Shown: positions 51,805 through 60,899, counted from the stretch's first letter. The stretch is DNA of 64,000 nt from Bacteroidales bacterium (GCA_023138875.1 JAGLOO010000006.1:103086-167085); one strand, 5' to 3'. The notes: generated by a model from the letters alone, not told the origin. Translations and numbers: made by a program.

Positions 51805-53475
51805 TTAATTCCCCGTAACAGGGAAAATAATAGCAATGGTGGTCCCTTTTCCCGGTTCGGATTCCACTTCAATCCGTCCTTTATGATTTTCAACAATACC
51901 GTGCACAATGGCAAGTCCCAGGCCTATTCCACTTGCATCACGTTTGGTTGAGAAGAAAGGTTCGAAAATATGAGTCATGTCCTGCTGGGCTATCCCCGTT
52001 CCGTTATCAGAAATCTCTATCCTGATGTATCCCTCATCAGGATTATCTGTCACTAATTTAATCTCACCATTTTCGTGGATCGATTCCGAAGCATTTACCA
52101 GCAAGGCAACACAGGCCTGCTTCACCTGGTTCGGACTGCAAAAGATCAGATCCGATGCCGCCTTAAAATCAGTTGTGAAGCTTATACCAGCCATTTTTAT
52201 GGAATGGATCATCAAATCATAGGTTTCACTCAGTAGTTTATGCAGGTGAACCGGTTCAAAATCATCCTGATCCATTTTTGAAAAATCGAGTAAGCCCTTC
52301 ACTATATCACCGCATCGCTTGGTTTCAGTTTCAATAAGCTTCAGGTTTTTAAGGATGGACTCCTTCTTTGGATGGAAGAACTCAGGAGTATTTAACTGTC
52401 TATATATCAACTTATTATATATTAGTATCCCCGATAATGGGTTGTTGATCTCATGGGCAACTGAAGAGGAGAGTTTTCCCAGTGAAGCAATTCTCTCCAC
52501 ATGGATCAGTTCATTCTGTGCTTCAGATAATTCCTCTGACTTCTTCTGTACTTTATATTCCAGTTGTTGTGACCAGTTCTGCAATTCATTTGTTGCTGCA
52601 TCAATATTATCCAGCATATTGTTAAAGGCCAGTGAGACCATCCTCATATCATCGAGAAGCCCCGGCTTAATATCCAGCCGTATGTTGTTATTGCCTTTCG
52701 ACACTGCCTCACTGGCTTCAATAATCGAATTAAGGGGATCCTTGATCCTTTTCCTGGTAAAAACAATCAGGAAAGTAACCAGTGCCAGAGTGATCAATGT
52801 GGCCAGGATCAGGAATTTAGTGGACGATTCTTCAGCAAATGCATCCAGATCCTCCAATGGCAGGGTTAACAGGAGAGATCCAAGCACTTCATCAGTTTCA
52901 GGATGAGCATGGCATGCAGCAGTATAACAGGATGGTGCATTCAGTATGGACTTCCTGATCAGTAAATGCCTGCTTCCATTCATATTCTGGCGAATTCCGC
53001 ATTCGGGCATATTTTCCACAACCAGGTAAGCTTTTTCCTTGTATGAAAACATGGATGCAAGGTCAGTATGACAATCTCTACAGTTGGGATTACCCAGGTT
53101 ATCCGGTTCTGTGGAGACAGAAGAAAAAGCAAGAATATCCTGATCATTATACATATTCACTTCATCGATACCCGACATGGTACTGATGATATCCAGGGTC
53201 CGCTGAAGCATTCCTTTGTCATTCTTCAGCATGGAACAAAACAGGGCGCCTTCGACAAGCGAACTGATATGTTCTCCGTTCTGGCTGATGGTCCTGCTGA
53301 AAAAGTCGCCACAGATCGACCTGAATACCAGGTTGAAGAGAATAAACACAACGATCAAAGATCCGGCACTGATGAATACCACACGTCCGTAAATAGAAGA
53401 TCTGAAACTAAAAAAATTCCTCATCACTCCCCTTTTACGCAATCTTCTAAAAAAACCAAAAACCGGTCTGTTCAT
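51805..53475 (-). CDS. Histidine kinase with c-type heme motifs in its sensor domain
   Basis: A 556-residue membrane kinase. Helices at about 31-52 and 219-240 enclose a periplasmic domain of about 165 residues. This contains CRDCH (Cys132, Cys135, His136), a standard CxxCH heme-attachment motif, and CYTAACH (Cys183, Cys188, His189), a CxxxxCH variant also seen in multiheme cytochromes. A HAMP linker follows. The kinase core has the H-box SSSVAHEINNPLSG with His341, and the G boxes DNGTGIA and GIGLGLAIVHGIV. The heme sites suggest sensing of redox state, oxygen or NO; this is inferred. It is co-transcribed with its regulator and the electron-transfer genes. Confidence 0.88.
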   Translation of the reverse strand: MNRPVFGFFRRLRKRGVMRNFFSFRSSIYGRVVFISAGSLIVVFILFNLVFRSICGDFFSRTISQNGEHISSLVEGALFCSMLKNDKGMLQRTLDIISTMSGIDEVNMYNDQDILAFSSVSTEPDNLGNPNCRDCHTDLASMFSYKEKAYLVVENMPECGIRQNMNGSRHLLIRKSILNAPSCYTAACHAHPETDEVLGSLLLTLPLEDLDAFAEESSTKFLILATLITLALVTFLIVFTRKRIKDPLNSIIEASEAVSKGNNNIRLDIKPGLLDDMRMVSLAFNNMLDNIDAATNELQNWSQQLEYKVQKKSEELSEAQNELIHVERIASLGKLSSSVAHEINNPLSGILIYNKLIYRQLNTPEFFHPKKESILKNLKLIETETKRCGDIVKGLLDFSKMDQDDFEPVHLHKLLSETYDLMIHSIKMAGISFTTDFKAASDLIFCSPNQVKQACVALLVNASESIHENGEIKLVTDNPDEGYIRIEISDNGTGIAQQDMTHIFEPFFSTKRDASGIGLGLAIVHGIVENHKGRIEVESEPGKGTTIAIIFPVTGN

Positions 53476-53544
53476 AATCGATTCAGTTACATACTGGATA
53501 AGAAATACATCAGACTGTGTTAAACTTTTAAATTACAAAAAATA

Positions 53545-54258
53545 TCAACGCTCTGTGTTAAGAAATTTCACCTGAAAATCATTCCACACTTCCTTATTCA
53601 TTTCCGCCAGGGGATTATCTATAAGTTCACCACCTTCCTGCAGGACGACCACAGGTTGTCCCGGCGATTGATTCAGTGTCTCAACCATGAAATCCTTGAA
53701 CCTGGTCAGTTCCTTTTTCAGCCATTCAGTGGCCTCACCCGCCAGGTAGTATCTGCTTGTTTCTTCACTCCATTTTTCAGGCTTGATCTTGTACAACCAG
53801 GATTTATAAGGATCTTCACTGATCGCACCGGGATTTTGCTTCAGCAAGGTATTTACATGCTGTATCTCACCGGAAATGGGCGATGCGATCACCAGCTCTT
53901 TACCATCCTGTGTAATCCGGACAATGGCATCTCCCCTCTTCACCATTTCATTGTCATTCTTCAGGTATTGCAGTTCAACCCCGCCGGTAAGATGCAACAG
54001 CAGGTCATCCATACCCACGGCGGCCAGACCTGATTTCTCAAGGAAGGTCCACGTGTGGCTTTTGCTATAGAACAATCCCTGGGGGATGCGCAGGATCTGC
54101 TCCGACAGGATCCCAACTGCTTTACTCACCTTGGCCTTCAAATTCAACGGCCTGTTCAGCATGATCCAAAAAGGGACAATCAGCAACAGAAATCCAATAA
54201 CAATGAGATATTCGATACCCTTGGTATCAAAAATATCGGAATACATAAATTGATTCAT
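53545..54258 (-). CDS. Membrane-anchored GcvH-like (lipoyl domain) protein
   Basis: A 237-residue protein. One helix at about 16-34 is followed by Lys and Arg residues, so the rest should face the cytoplasm. Residues about 58-155 resemble glycine cleavage H protein: GLFYSKSHTWTFLE, AAVGMDDLLLHLTGG, and ITQDGKELVIASPISGEI, with Lys120 at the lipoylated position. A C-terminal extension of about 75 residues (WLKKELTRFKDF, VVLQEGGEL, VWNDFQVKFLN) is shared with the protein at 56.4 kb but not with ordinary H proteins. No glycine cleavage genes are nearby. The lipoyl group could serve as a dithiol carrier next to the NrfD subunit, 22 bases upstream. Confidence 0.82.
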   Translation of the reverse strand: MNQFMYSDIFDTKGIEYLIVIGFLLLIVPFWIMLNRPLNLKAKVSKAVGILSEQILRIPQGLFYSKSHTWTFLEKSGLAAVGMDDLLLHLTGGVELQYLKNDNEMVKRGDAIVRITQDGKELVIASPISGEIQHVNTLLKQNPGAISEDPYKSWLYKIKPEKWSEETSRYYLAGEATEWLKKELTRFKDFMVETLNQSPGQPVVVLQEGGELIDNPLAEMNKEVWNDFQVKFLNTER

Positions 54259-54280
54259 AATTATTTGGTTTTACTTTGAT

Positions 54281-55507
54281 TTAATGTTCCATCACCCAGG
54301 ATGGCGATTCTCTGAGAACCGGTAAACGTCTTACAACCCACCTGAAAATCCAGATTTCAACAAAGAGGATCATCAGCGCCACCACTATCTCCATCCACGA
54401 TGGAACATAATGTGATGCCGCATCCCATCGAAATCCAATGATAGTTACATTCAACCGGTTGATAATCACCCCGATCATGGTGATCAAAGCAGATATCTTG
54501 ACAAGGAAGGTGTTTTGCTTTCTGTAACTGTAAAAAAAAAGGGCCATAGGCAACAGCACAAATCCCAGCATCTCGGTCAGATACCAGTGGCCCATGCGTG
54601 TATTGAGCAGGCCCCAGTGTTTTCCATGTACAAAGGCCACGATCTGCAGGAAAAAGTAAACCAGCATGGTGAACGCGCATATCTTTGACAAACCGTGCAG
54701 GATCCCTTTATGCGCTTTACGATTCTCCGGGTTAATCTGGTTGAAAAAGACTTTCTGACTGATCGAACCTTCAGAAATAACCATGGATAGACCGGCAAAA
54801 ATACTGGACACGAAGAACAGGATGGGGATAAACTCAGAATACCACAACGGATGAATCTTCTCTTTAGCCATCAGGAAGAGCGCTCCCAATCCCGACTGGT
54901 GCAGGGTCGAAAGGGTGATCCCGAAGATTACCGCAGCAATGGTCATTCCCGAAAGTATCCCCCTCGCTTTCTTAGCCCCGATCCATTCCGCGATGGCCGG
55001 TGAAAACTCTAGCAACTGGGCAATCATATAAAGCAGGAAGTGCCAGGCCACCAGGAAAAGTACAGAACTTACCCCAAAACTGTTTCCAATGATCGGATTG
55101 ATCACGTTCCATGGCTTCCCAAGGTCAAGCAGCAGAGCGCCGGCATAGAATACATAGGCAAGGAATCCATTGAGTACCGTTACCCTTACAATGGACTTGT
55201 ATTTTTGAATATTCAGGATGTAGACCATGAAGGTGATCACGTAAGCACCGCCTGCAAATGCAACACCTGTAACCACATTAAAACCTTTCCACAACCCCCA
55301 TGGCACCTCCTGCGACACATTGGACACTGCACCTATTCCGTTCACAAAACGTATCACGACCAACACAATACCAATGGTTATGATGGGTATTGAAATGATA
55401 TTGAACGGGGTTAGTATCTTGGCTTTTGGTTTGAGTTGGTCAGCAAGGAATTTTAGAAGGGGTCTGCCATCGTTATCTGCAGGCAAGGTATAGTTTGTAT
55501 TACTCAT
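54281..55507 (-). CDS. NrfD/PsrC-type quinone-interacting membrane subunit
   Basis: A 408-residue integral membrane protein, with 8 to 10 helices (for example IISIPIITIGIVLVVIRF, GGAYVITFMVYIL, SSVLFLVAWHFLLYMI). It has the NrfD/PsrC/DsrP hallmarks: an opening before VPWGLWKGFNVVTGVAFAGG and LDLGKPWNVINPII. Such subunits exchange electrons with menaquinone and pair with a ferredoxin-like protein. The ATG at 55507 overlaps the ferredoxin gene end by 8 bases, so the two are coupled. The typical catalytic partner, a molybdoenzyme or multiheme cytochrome, is absent from the window. Confidence 0.9.
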   Translation of the reverse strand: MSNTNYTLPADNDGRPLLKFLADQLKPKAKILTPFNIISIPIITIGIVLVVIRFVNGIGAVSNVSQEVPWGLWKGFNVVTGVAFAGGAYVITFMVYILNIQKYKSIVRVTVLNGFLAYVFYAGALLLDLGKPWNVINPIIGNSFGVSSVLFLVAWHFLLYMIAQLLEFSPAIAEWIGAKKARGILSGMTIAAVIFGITLSTLHQSGLGALFLMAKEKIHPLWYSEFIPILFFVSSIFAGLSMVISEGSISQKVFFNQINPENRKAHKGILHGLSKICAFTMLVYFFLQIVAFVHGKHWGLLNTRMGHWYLTEMLGFVLLPMALFFYSYRKQNTFLVKISALITMIGVIINRLNVTIIGFRWDAASHYVPSWMEIVVALMILFVEIWIFRWVVRRLPVLRESPSWVMEH

Positions 55508-56369
55508 GGTCTTCTTCGGTTTTAGCGTTATTTTTAGTTGCGTTATATATTCCCAGCAGCATGGCCGGCCATAAAATGAAAACAGAAGGAACACTGAACA
55601 GGAATCCTTTCGTCAGTTCGGGGTAAGATTTCTTCTGAATCTTGGTATTGAGACCCAGCTCTTCAAAAGGAACCGGTGACAGGTATAGATATCCTGTTCC
55701 CCCAGCTTCATGTTCTCCGTAAATACCGTCATAGTAAATGTCGGGATCTTCATGTATCCGCCGCCTGGCTTCGGCGATCAACTCCCGCCGGGTTCCAAAG
55801 GTGAGGGCCTCGGCAGGACAATCTGTCACACAGGCCGGAAGTTCCCCGTCTTTCACCCTGTCAAAACACATATTACACTTTACAATATCCGGATTGGGGC
55901 TATGGTATTCGAACTTGGGCACATCAAAAGGACAGGAGATCATGCAATAGCGGCAACCCATACACTTTCTATCCCACCATATCACAGGCCCCTCCTCTGT
56001 TTTTTGCATGGCCTTGGTTAAACAGGCCGCAACACAAGCCGGCTGATTGCAATGCATGCACTGGCTTTTCGCATACACTTCCCCCTGGGAAGTCTCGTAT
56101 GCATTAATCACTGTACGCCTGTTTTCATTGGTCTTGCGAATTGTCCCCGGAACAGGGTAATCCTCCCCGTCGGGTTCAGGTAATCCATTAGCCAACGCGC
56201 AGGCAAATTCACAACTCTGGCATCCCACACACCTTGTTGCATCATAGAGGATTGCACTAAATTCTTTGTCATCTTTTTTCCCAGGGTTTGCACCAAGCTT
56301 TTTACCCGCTCCAAGGGATACACCTGTGATGCCAAGCGCCCTGAAAAAGTTACGTCTGTTTATTCCCAT
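55500..56369 (-). CDS. Tat-exported 4Fe-4S ferredoxin subunit (HybA/DmsB-like)
   Basis: A 289-residue protein. The ATG at 56369 yields a Tat-like signal, MGINRRNFFRALGITG. Four Cys groups bind 4Fe-4S clusters: CVGCQSCEFACA, CMHCNQPACVAAC, CMGCRYCMISCPFDVP, and CNMCFDRV with ACVTDCP. A C-terminal helix (FSVPSVFILWPAMLLGIY) anchors it, as in HybA. It therefore sits on the outer face of the membrane and passes electrons to or from the NrfD subunit. It is 48 bases downstream of the binding-protein fusion gene. Confidence 0.9.
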   Translation of the reverse strand: MGINRRNFFRALGITGVSLGAGKKLGANPGKKDDKEFSAILYDATRCVGCQSCEFACALANGLPEPDGEDYPVPGTIRKTNENRRTVINAYETSQGEVYAKSQCMHCNQPACVAACLTKAMQKTEEGPVIWWDRKCMGCRYCMISCPFDVPKFEYHSPNPDIVKCNMCFDRVKDGELPACVTDCPAEALTFGTRRELIAEARRRIHEDPDIYYDGIYGEHEAGGTGYLYLSPVPFEELGLNTKIQKKSYPELTKGFLFSVPSVFILWPAMLLGIYNATKNNAKTEEDHE

Positions 56370-56417
56370 ATTCCTAATTTTATATTGGTTGTTCGTTATG
56401 ATCATTAAGTGGCCATG

Positions 56418-58103
56418 TCACCTGGAGGAGTTAATGAACCCTGTCTGGAATTCTTCCCAGACCTCCGGTCCGAAACTCTCCAGAACTCCAGCTTTCATTT
56501 CACCACCATCCTGCAGCACAGCTTCAACAGCACCCTGGTACCTTATCCCTGAAGAGAGAAAATCTTTCAGTCTTGAGAATTCAGTTTTTAACCAATTCCT
56601 GTATTTGTCACCCATGGCATAGGCCTGGATCTCCTTTAACCAGTTCCCGGGCTCAACAACATATACCCAACCATCAGAGAAAGGAGCAGCATTGATGATG
56701 CCTGAATCTGTAACCAGTCCATTGTTCTGTTCCCTTACAATGCCCGTTACCGGCGACTGGATTTCCAGGCGCTTGCCCTGCTGAATGAGGGTAAGAAATG
56801 GTTCTCCTTTTTTGATGCTGTCACCCGGCTTTTTCATGTTTATCCTTGTAATCGGACCGGTAACATGTTGAAGGAAATCATCGATCCCTATCCGTACATT
56901 TCCGTCCTTTTCCATAAAGATCCAGGTATGCGATTTGTCGAAAAACAACCCTTCGGGGAAGGTTGCCGAGTTTTTTCCGAAAACAGAACTGCGACGCAGA
57001 CCCTCTGTACCTGCCTCTTCTACCCTGGTCCCGGACACACTTATAACAAGGATCAGGATCACCACTCCTGCCAGTATCACTCCAAAGACAAGCAAAAATA
57101 TTTTCGTTGTCGTTGCCCTGACAGGAATATCAACTACAATCAGGTTGGAACCCTTTAAATGTTCAATGGTGGAATATTTTTCACTGGAATTAAGCCCGGA
57201 AAAACCATTCGCAGACAGATATTGCTGCCCGTCTGTAACCATCCATTCAAGGAAAGCAAGTTCATCATTGCTGGTTGGCCTTTCGCCGGCAACCATATAC
57301 AACCTGCTGTATAAAGCCGCGGGGTATTTCCCCAACCAAATTCCCCGTTCCAGGTCAGCGCCATTGTGATAGATATCTTCAAAGGGATCAATCCTGCCAT
57401 TCCCGTCCATGTCAACCGGGATCAGGCTAATACCCGATTCAATTTCCCGGCCCTCCTCATCGCAGATATCAGTCAGCGTGCAAAATCCAATGGCCAACCT
57501 GTCTTTCCTGATTTGATCCAGCATCTCCCCTATCCCTGTCGTCTCATTCCCTTTCATCTGAATCTGATCTACCTCCAGGAATGCGGCCAGGTAGGAGACG
57601 GTTGATTTACCGCCAATAGAATAGGGTGTAACCTGGGCTGTAATGCTATTTCCCAATAACATTCCCCAGGTTGGTTTATCTGAAGCTGTATACACCATGG
57701 AAAAAGCTTCAGGCGAAATCCCACTCTGCAGGATCTCCTCCCGGTAAGGATTTTCCAGATTCATAACCGGTACTGCAACATCCCGGCCTATAACCATCTT
57801 CCAGGGGCCTTCAGAACTTATTCCTGAAAGGCCTCTTTTTGTGACCAGACCGATTGTCCCGGCATGGAAGAGCTGTTCCTTCAATCCATCATCGGGTACA
57901 GCCGTAACTGTAATGGCAGCCTCCGGATAGGCTCTGGTGTACTCATTCACCCAGGAACTGGCCATATCAAACAGTTCCGGGCTACTCAAGAGGATAATAG
58001 ATTCTTTTTCCGAAGGGCTGTTCCCTTCCTTCACTGCATGTAAGGTGGCAACAGTGGCAACCAGCAGTGTCAATGACGTAATGAATGCAATAATTGTTTT
58101 CAT
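56418..58103 (-). CDS. Periplasmic binding domain-TM-GcvH-like fusion protein
   Basis: A 561-residue protein with a three-part design. After a signal peptide (1-23), residues about 33-320 resemble PstS-type periplasmic binding proteins (SIILLSSPELFDMASSW, SIGGKSTVSYLAAFL). They include an EF-hand-like loop DMDGNGRIDPFED (231-243). One helix at about 333-356 is followed by positive residues. The cytoplasmic part, about 382-485, is a GcvH-like domain: GLFFDKSHTWIFME, VRIGIDDFLQHVTG, and IQQGKRLEIQSPVTG with Lys444 at the lipoyl position. The final 75 residues (WLKTEFSRLKDF, AVLQDGGEM, VWEEFQTGFIN) match the extension of the protein at 53.5 kb. It is the first gene of the operon behind a sigma-54 promoter. 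The domain order is unfamiliar to me. Confidence 0.82.
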   Translation of the reverse strand: MKTIIAFITSLTLLVATVATLHAVKEGNSPSEKESIILLSSPELFDMASSWVNEYTRAYPEAAITVTAVPDDGLKEQLFHAGTIGLVTKRGLSGISSEGPWKMVIGRDVAVPVMNLENPYREEILQSGISPEAFSMVYTASDKPTWGMLLGNSITAQVTPYSIGGKSTVSYLAAFLEVDQIQMKGNETTGIGEMLDQIRKDRLAIGFCTLTDICDEEGREIESGISLIPVDMDGNGRIDPFEDIYHNGADLERGIWLGKYPAALYSRLYMVAGERPTSNDELAFLEWMVTDGQQYLSANGFSGLNSSEKYSTIEHLKGSNLIVVDIPVRATTTKIFLLVFGVILAGVVILILVISVSGTRVEEAGTEGLRRSSVFGKNSATFPEGLFFDKSHTWIFMEKDGNVRIGIDDFLQHVTGPITRINMKKPGDSIKKGEPFLTLIQQGKRLEIQSPVTGIVREQNNGLVTDSGIINAAPFSDGWVYVVEPGNWLKEIQAYAMGDKYRNWLKTEFSRLKDFLSSGIRYQGAVEAVLQDGGEMKAGVLESFGPEVWEEFQTGFINSSR

Positions 58104-58163
58104 TTTATCTGAGGTTTTAAATTGTTTCAAAAAGGTACTGCTGACAATACACCATTCACCTAA

Positions 58164-58178
58164 CCAAACATGGTGCCA
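58164..58178 (-). promoter_or_regulatory. Sigma-54 promoter of the redox operon
   Basis: On the minus strand the sequence is TGGCACCATGTTTGG. It matches TGGCACG-N4-TTGC at all but two positions, with the two G-pair elements separated by 10 bases. It lies about 60 bases upstream of the ATG at 58103. The operon encodes a sigma-54 activator with an intact GAFTGA loop, which supports the call. Confidence 0.65.
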
Positions 58179-58297
58179 AATCACATTAATGCATTGATTA
58201 TCTTTATCTTAGACTAATTCGCAATGGGCCAGATCGCCTTGCCTGTTGTTGAATTATTACACACAGGTATGCAATGACTACTGTGAACTGATTGATT

Positions 58298-58441
58298 ATG
58301 TATTACTTGGAGGGTGTGTTGTATTTTTCTGCAACTGCTGTATTATTCAACACCTGGTATTTCTTACCCGTTATTCTCATCGCATTTGCAATGGCATTTA
58401 ATACTTTTAAAAGGCTCTGTAACAGCCACTCAACTGGTTGA
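58298..58441 (+). other. Possible small membrane protein; region otherwise empty
   Basis: Between the redox operon and the lipoprotein gene (58180-58524) I see no clear gene. A 47-codon frame from the ATG at 58298 reads VLYFSATAVLFNTW and YFLPVILIAFAMAFN, one or two hydrophobic helices, and stops at 58441. A second frame in the same place reads KGSVTATQLVEEFEAF. No ribosome binding site is visible, so it may be a remnant or chance. Confidence 0.2.
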
Positions 58442-58524
58442 GGAATTCGAGGCTTTTGCTATTTACCGATTACACATATATCTACTGTACCATTTAAAAC
58501 ACTAACTTGACATAAAATATAAAA

Positions 58525-59499
58525 ATGAAACGTATGTTAGATAAAATAGTATATCTTCTCACCTTAAGCATTGTTTTAATGTCATGCGAAAAGAACGGTC
58601 CTGACCCCGGAATGTATGATGGCACTTCATTATTTATTGCCTCTGATTCAGTTGCATTCGAAAGTGTACTGCGGGAGATCCCCACTGAGTATATCGACGC
58701 AGCACGCAATAATCTCCATATCGCCTACCAGCACACCTCTCATGGCACACATGTATCATACGGAATTTTCGGACTACCGGATTATAAACCAGGTGATGAA
58801 ACACTTTTTGCCATAACAAATAATAGTCCGCAAAGCGGGAAACTTGATTTCAGGGATTATGCCATAGCTTCATATGCTGAGTCCGGTATTGATGCATCTG
58901 ATTTAAGCAGGGATGAAACAGCTTTCATACAGGCAACAAGGAATTATCTTGATGAGCCGGATAACTCGGAAATTAATGTTGTAATGTGGAGTTGGTGTAA
59001 TATAGCCGGACATGATGTTGAAAATAATTATCTTCCTGGTATGCAATCACTTATAGATGAGTACAGCGAAAGTGGAAGTAAAATTGGCACAGGTGCAGGT
59101 CAGAGACAAAATGCAGTAACATTCATTTTCATGACGGGTCATGCCAATAAAAATAATAATGTCGGAAATGGTAAACCAAAGAACCAGGCCAAATTAATAA
59201 ATGATTTTTGCATGAAAAACGATTACTACTGCCTGGACTATTATGGTATTGACACACATGATATGAATGGGGTTTACTGGGAAGATGCCGGTGATGACGG
59301 GAATTCCTCAGCGGGAGGCAATTTCTATTCAGACTGGCAGAATAGTCATACAGTTGGAACTAACTTTTATGAGAATAAAACCTCTCCCGGAGGAACTGTG
59401 ACCTACGGTGCACATAATACCCAGCATATCACAGCAAACCGGAAAGCTTATGCAATGTGGTATATCCTGGCAAGAATTGCAGGATGGGATGGCAGTTGA
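58525..59499 (+). CDS. Lipoprotein of unknown function
   Basis: A 324-residue protein with a lipoprotein signal (SIVLMSCEKN, Cys at about 21). Conserved-looking blocks include NLHIAYQHTSHGTHVSYG (about 63), VVMWSWCNIAGHD (about 152), FIFMTGHANKNNN (about 200), and CLDYYGIDTHDMNG (about 233). The spaced Ser, Asp and His residues recall SGNH-type esterases, but I cannot assign a family. The end LARIAGWDG is also found in similar unknown secreted proteins. It stands alone. Confidence 0.6.
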   Translation: MKRMLDKIVYLLTLSIVLMSCEKNGPDPGMYDGTSLFIASDSVAFESVLREIPTEYIDAARNNLHIAYQHTSHGTHVSYGIFGLPDYKPGDETLFAITNNSPQSGKLDFRDYAIASYAESGIDASDLSRDETAFIQATRNYLDEPDNSEINVVMWSWCNIAGHDVENNYLPGMQSLIDEYSESGSKIGTGAGQRQNAVTFIFMTGHANKNNNVGNGKPKNQAKLINDFCMKNDYYCLDYYGIDTHDMNGVYWEDAGDDGNSSAGGNFYSDWQNSHTVGTNFYENKTSPGGTVTYGAHNTQHITANRKAYAMWYILARIAGWDGS

Positions 59500-59683
59500 T
59501 AATACTGAGAAGACGTTATAGAAAAGCTGCATTTCAAAAAGGGTCAGTCAATAGCATTGGTTTACCGGATATTTGTGATTGATCTGACAACTTCCTATAT
59601 TTATCTATCAATCAGGGTGTCAATATGTTCTTATCCCCTATTGACAATCCTGGTTCATGCTTACAGACGATAACGAATTCGAG

Positions 59684-60105
59684 ATGAGAAGGTACTTTCT
59701 TTTCATATTGCTATTGTATTGTTAAGCCCTGATCCCAGGCTCGAAGTGAGAGATAATATTGTTCACATATCTTATGATATCCTCAATAGCCAGATCTCAG
59801 ACAGGTATATAGTCACCCTGGAGATTAGAGATGCAAATAATGGGAAGATTGTCGGCGGAAATAACAAGATTATCAGATGGGACCTTCAGGCTGATAGCAT
59901 ATTTAATGGAGGCAGAGAACGGTTGAAGATGCTCAGTAATGGAGTTTTCGGCGGTATGGGCATACACGCCTCATTTTGGTCTTCTACGGAGAGCCAAACC
60001 TGGACCGCATGGCGTCGCTTACTGTATTACGATAATTCACAAGTGACCCGTAACTACTACAATATGGATTACGGTTTCTCGGTTCGCTGTGTCATGGATG
60101 AATAA
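59684..60105 (+). pseudogene. Remnant of a secreted FISUMP/DUF1566-type lectin-like gene
   Basis: The ATG at 59684 starts a signal peptide (MRRYFLFILLLYC) that ends at once in TAA. One base off, the frame continues LSPDPRLEVRDNIVHISYDI and GGNNKIIRWDLQADSIF, the N-terminal domain common in these proteins. It then jumps to MLSNGVFGGMGIHASFWSS and WTAWRRLLYY, ending GFSVRCVMDE, the C-terminus of the Fibrobacter major paralogous domain. A frameshift and an internal deletion of most of the protein have occurred. Confidence 0.75.
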
Positions 60106-60112
60106 CCCACAA

Positions 60113-60899
60113 TTATTTTATGATAAATTTACCTGACTCAATAATTTCATTGAATAATTTCAACTTGCAGATAAATAAACCATGAGGCAGTTCGCTAACT
60201 TCTAAAATTACTACAGGATCGTTAACCAATATTTTTCTAACCAGTTTACCCTCAGCATTAAAAATCTCAACCACAGAATTCAAATATTCGGGGTGATTGA
60301 TGTTAATATTGATTATATCTTTTGCAGGATTGGGGTAAATCTGTAGATGATCCCCATTTAAATTATCAGGTGGTATTCCCGCAATGAGCACAAGCACTTC
60401 GCAACTATTGGGTCTGAGAGGCTTTCCGTTGGCGTCCATGAATAATGGTATGGAGGAATTCCCCCACTGACACAGTGCCCAAGTTTGACGCTATCTCCGA
60501 GAACAATTTCTTCCCTGCATTCACCAAGACAAGCAATGAACTCCGAAAAACGTACCTGTACGGAATCAACGGCTACGGCTTGATTTGAATCCGTGACCGT
60601 AAGACGGAAGGTTGCCGAATCATTGAATGGACTTTTAAAAACAGGATTGGCTACAGTTGTATCCACAAGCATGTGGGATGCTGTATAAGTACGTCCAGCA
60701 TATTTGTATTCGGCAGACCAGGCATAAGAATAAGGTTCAGTTCCACCAAATGCAGAGGGATTGCCCCCAATTATCGCTTCTTCCCAATTTGAAGAACAAA
60801 AGGCTGTATCATTTCCAGCATCGGCTATAATTATGAGAAGCACTCATGGGATAGGAAAACGCTTAAAAATATTGTGGTAATTAATGCGATTGATTTCAT
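60113..60899 (-). pseudogene. Secreted PKD-type protein with T9SS domain, two frameshifts
   Basis: Read from the ATG at 60899: a signal peptide (MKSIALITTIFLSVFLSHEC) followed by a stop. The next frame gives IIADAGNDTAFCSSNWEEAI and ATFRLTVTDSNQAVAVDSVQ, PKD-like repeat sequence. After a second break near 60.43 kb the frame changes again to LQIYPNPAKDIININ and a full T9SS type A C-terminus at 60113. The parts are collinear and belong to one former gene. The repeat region is probably shortened. Confidence 0.78.

Noticed and set aside
54281..56369. A complete nitrite or polysulfide reductase
   Set aside because: Only the NrfD-type and ferredoxin subunits are present. No NrfA cytochrome or PsrA molybdoenzyme was found in the window.
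53545..58103. GcvH-like proteins as parts of glycine cleavage
   Set aside because: No gcvT or gcvP nearby. Both carry membrane anchors and an extra C-terminal domain and sit with NrfD-type genes.
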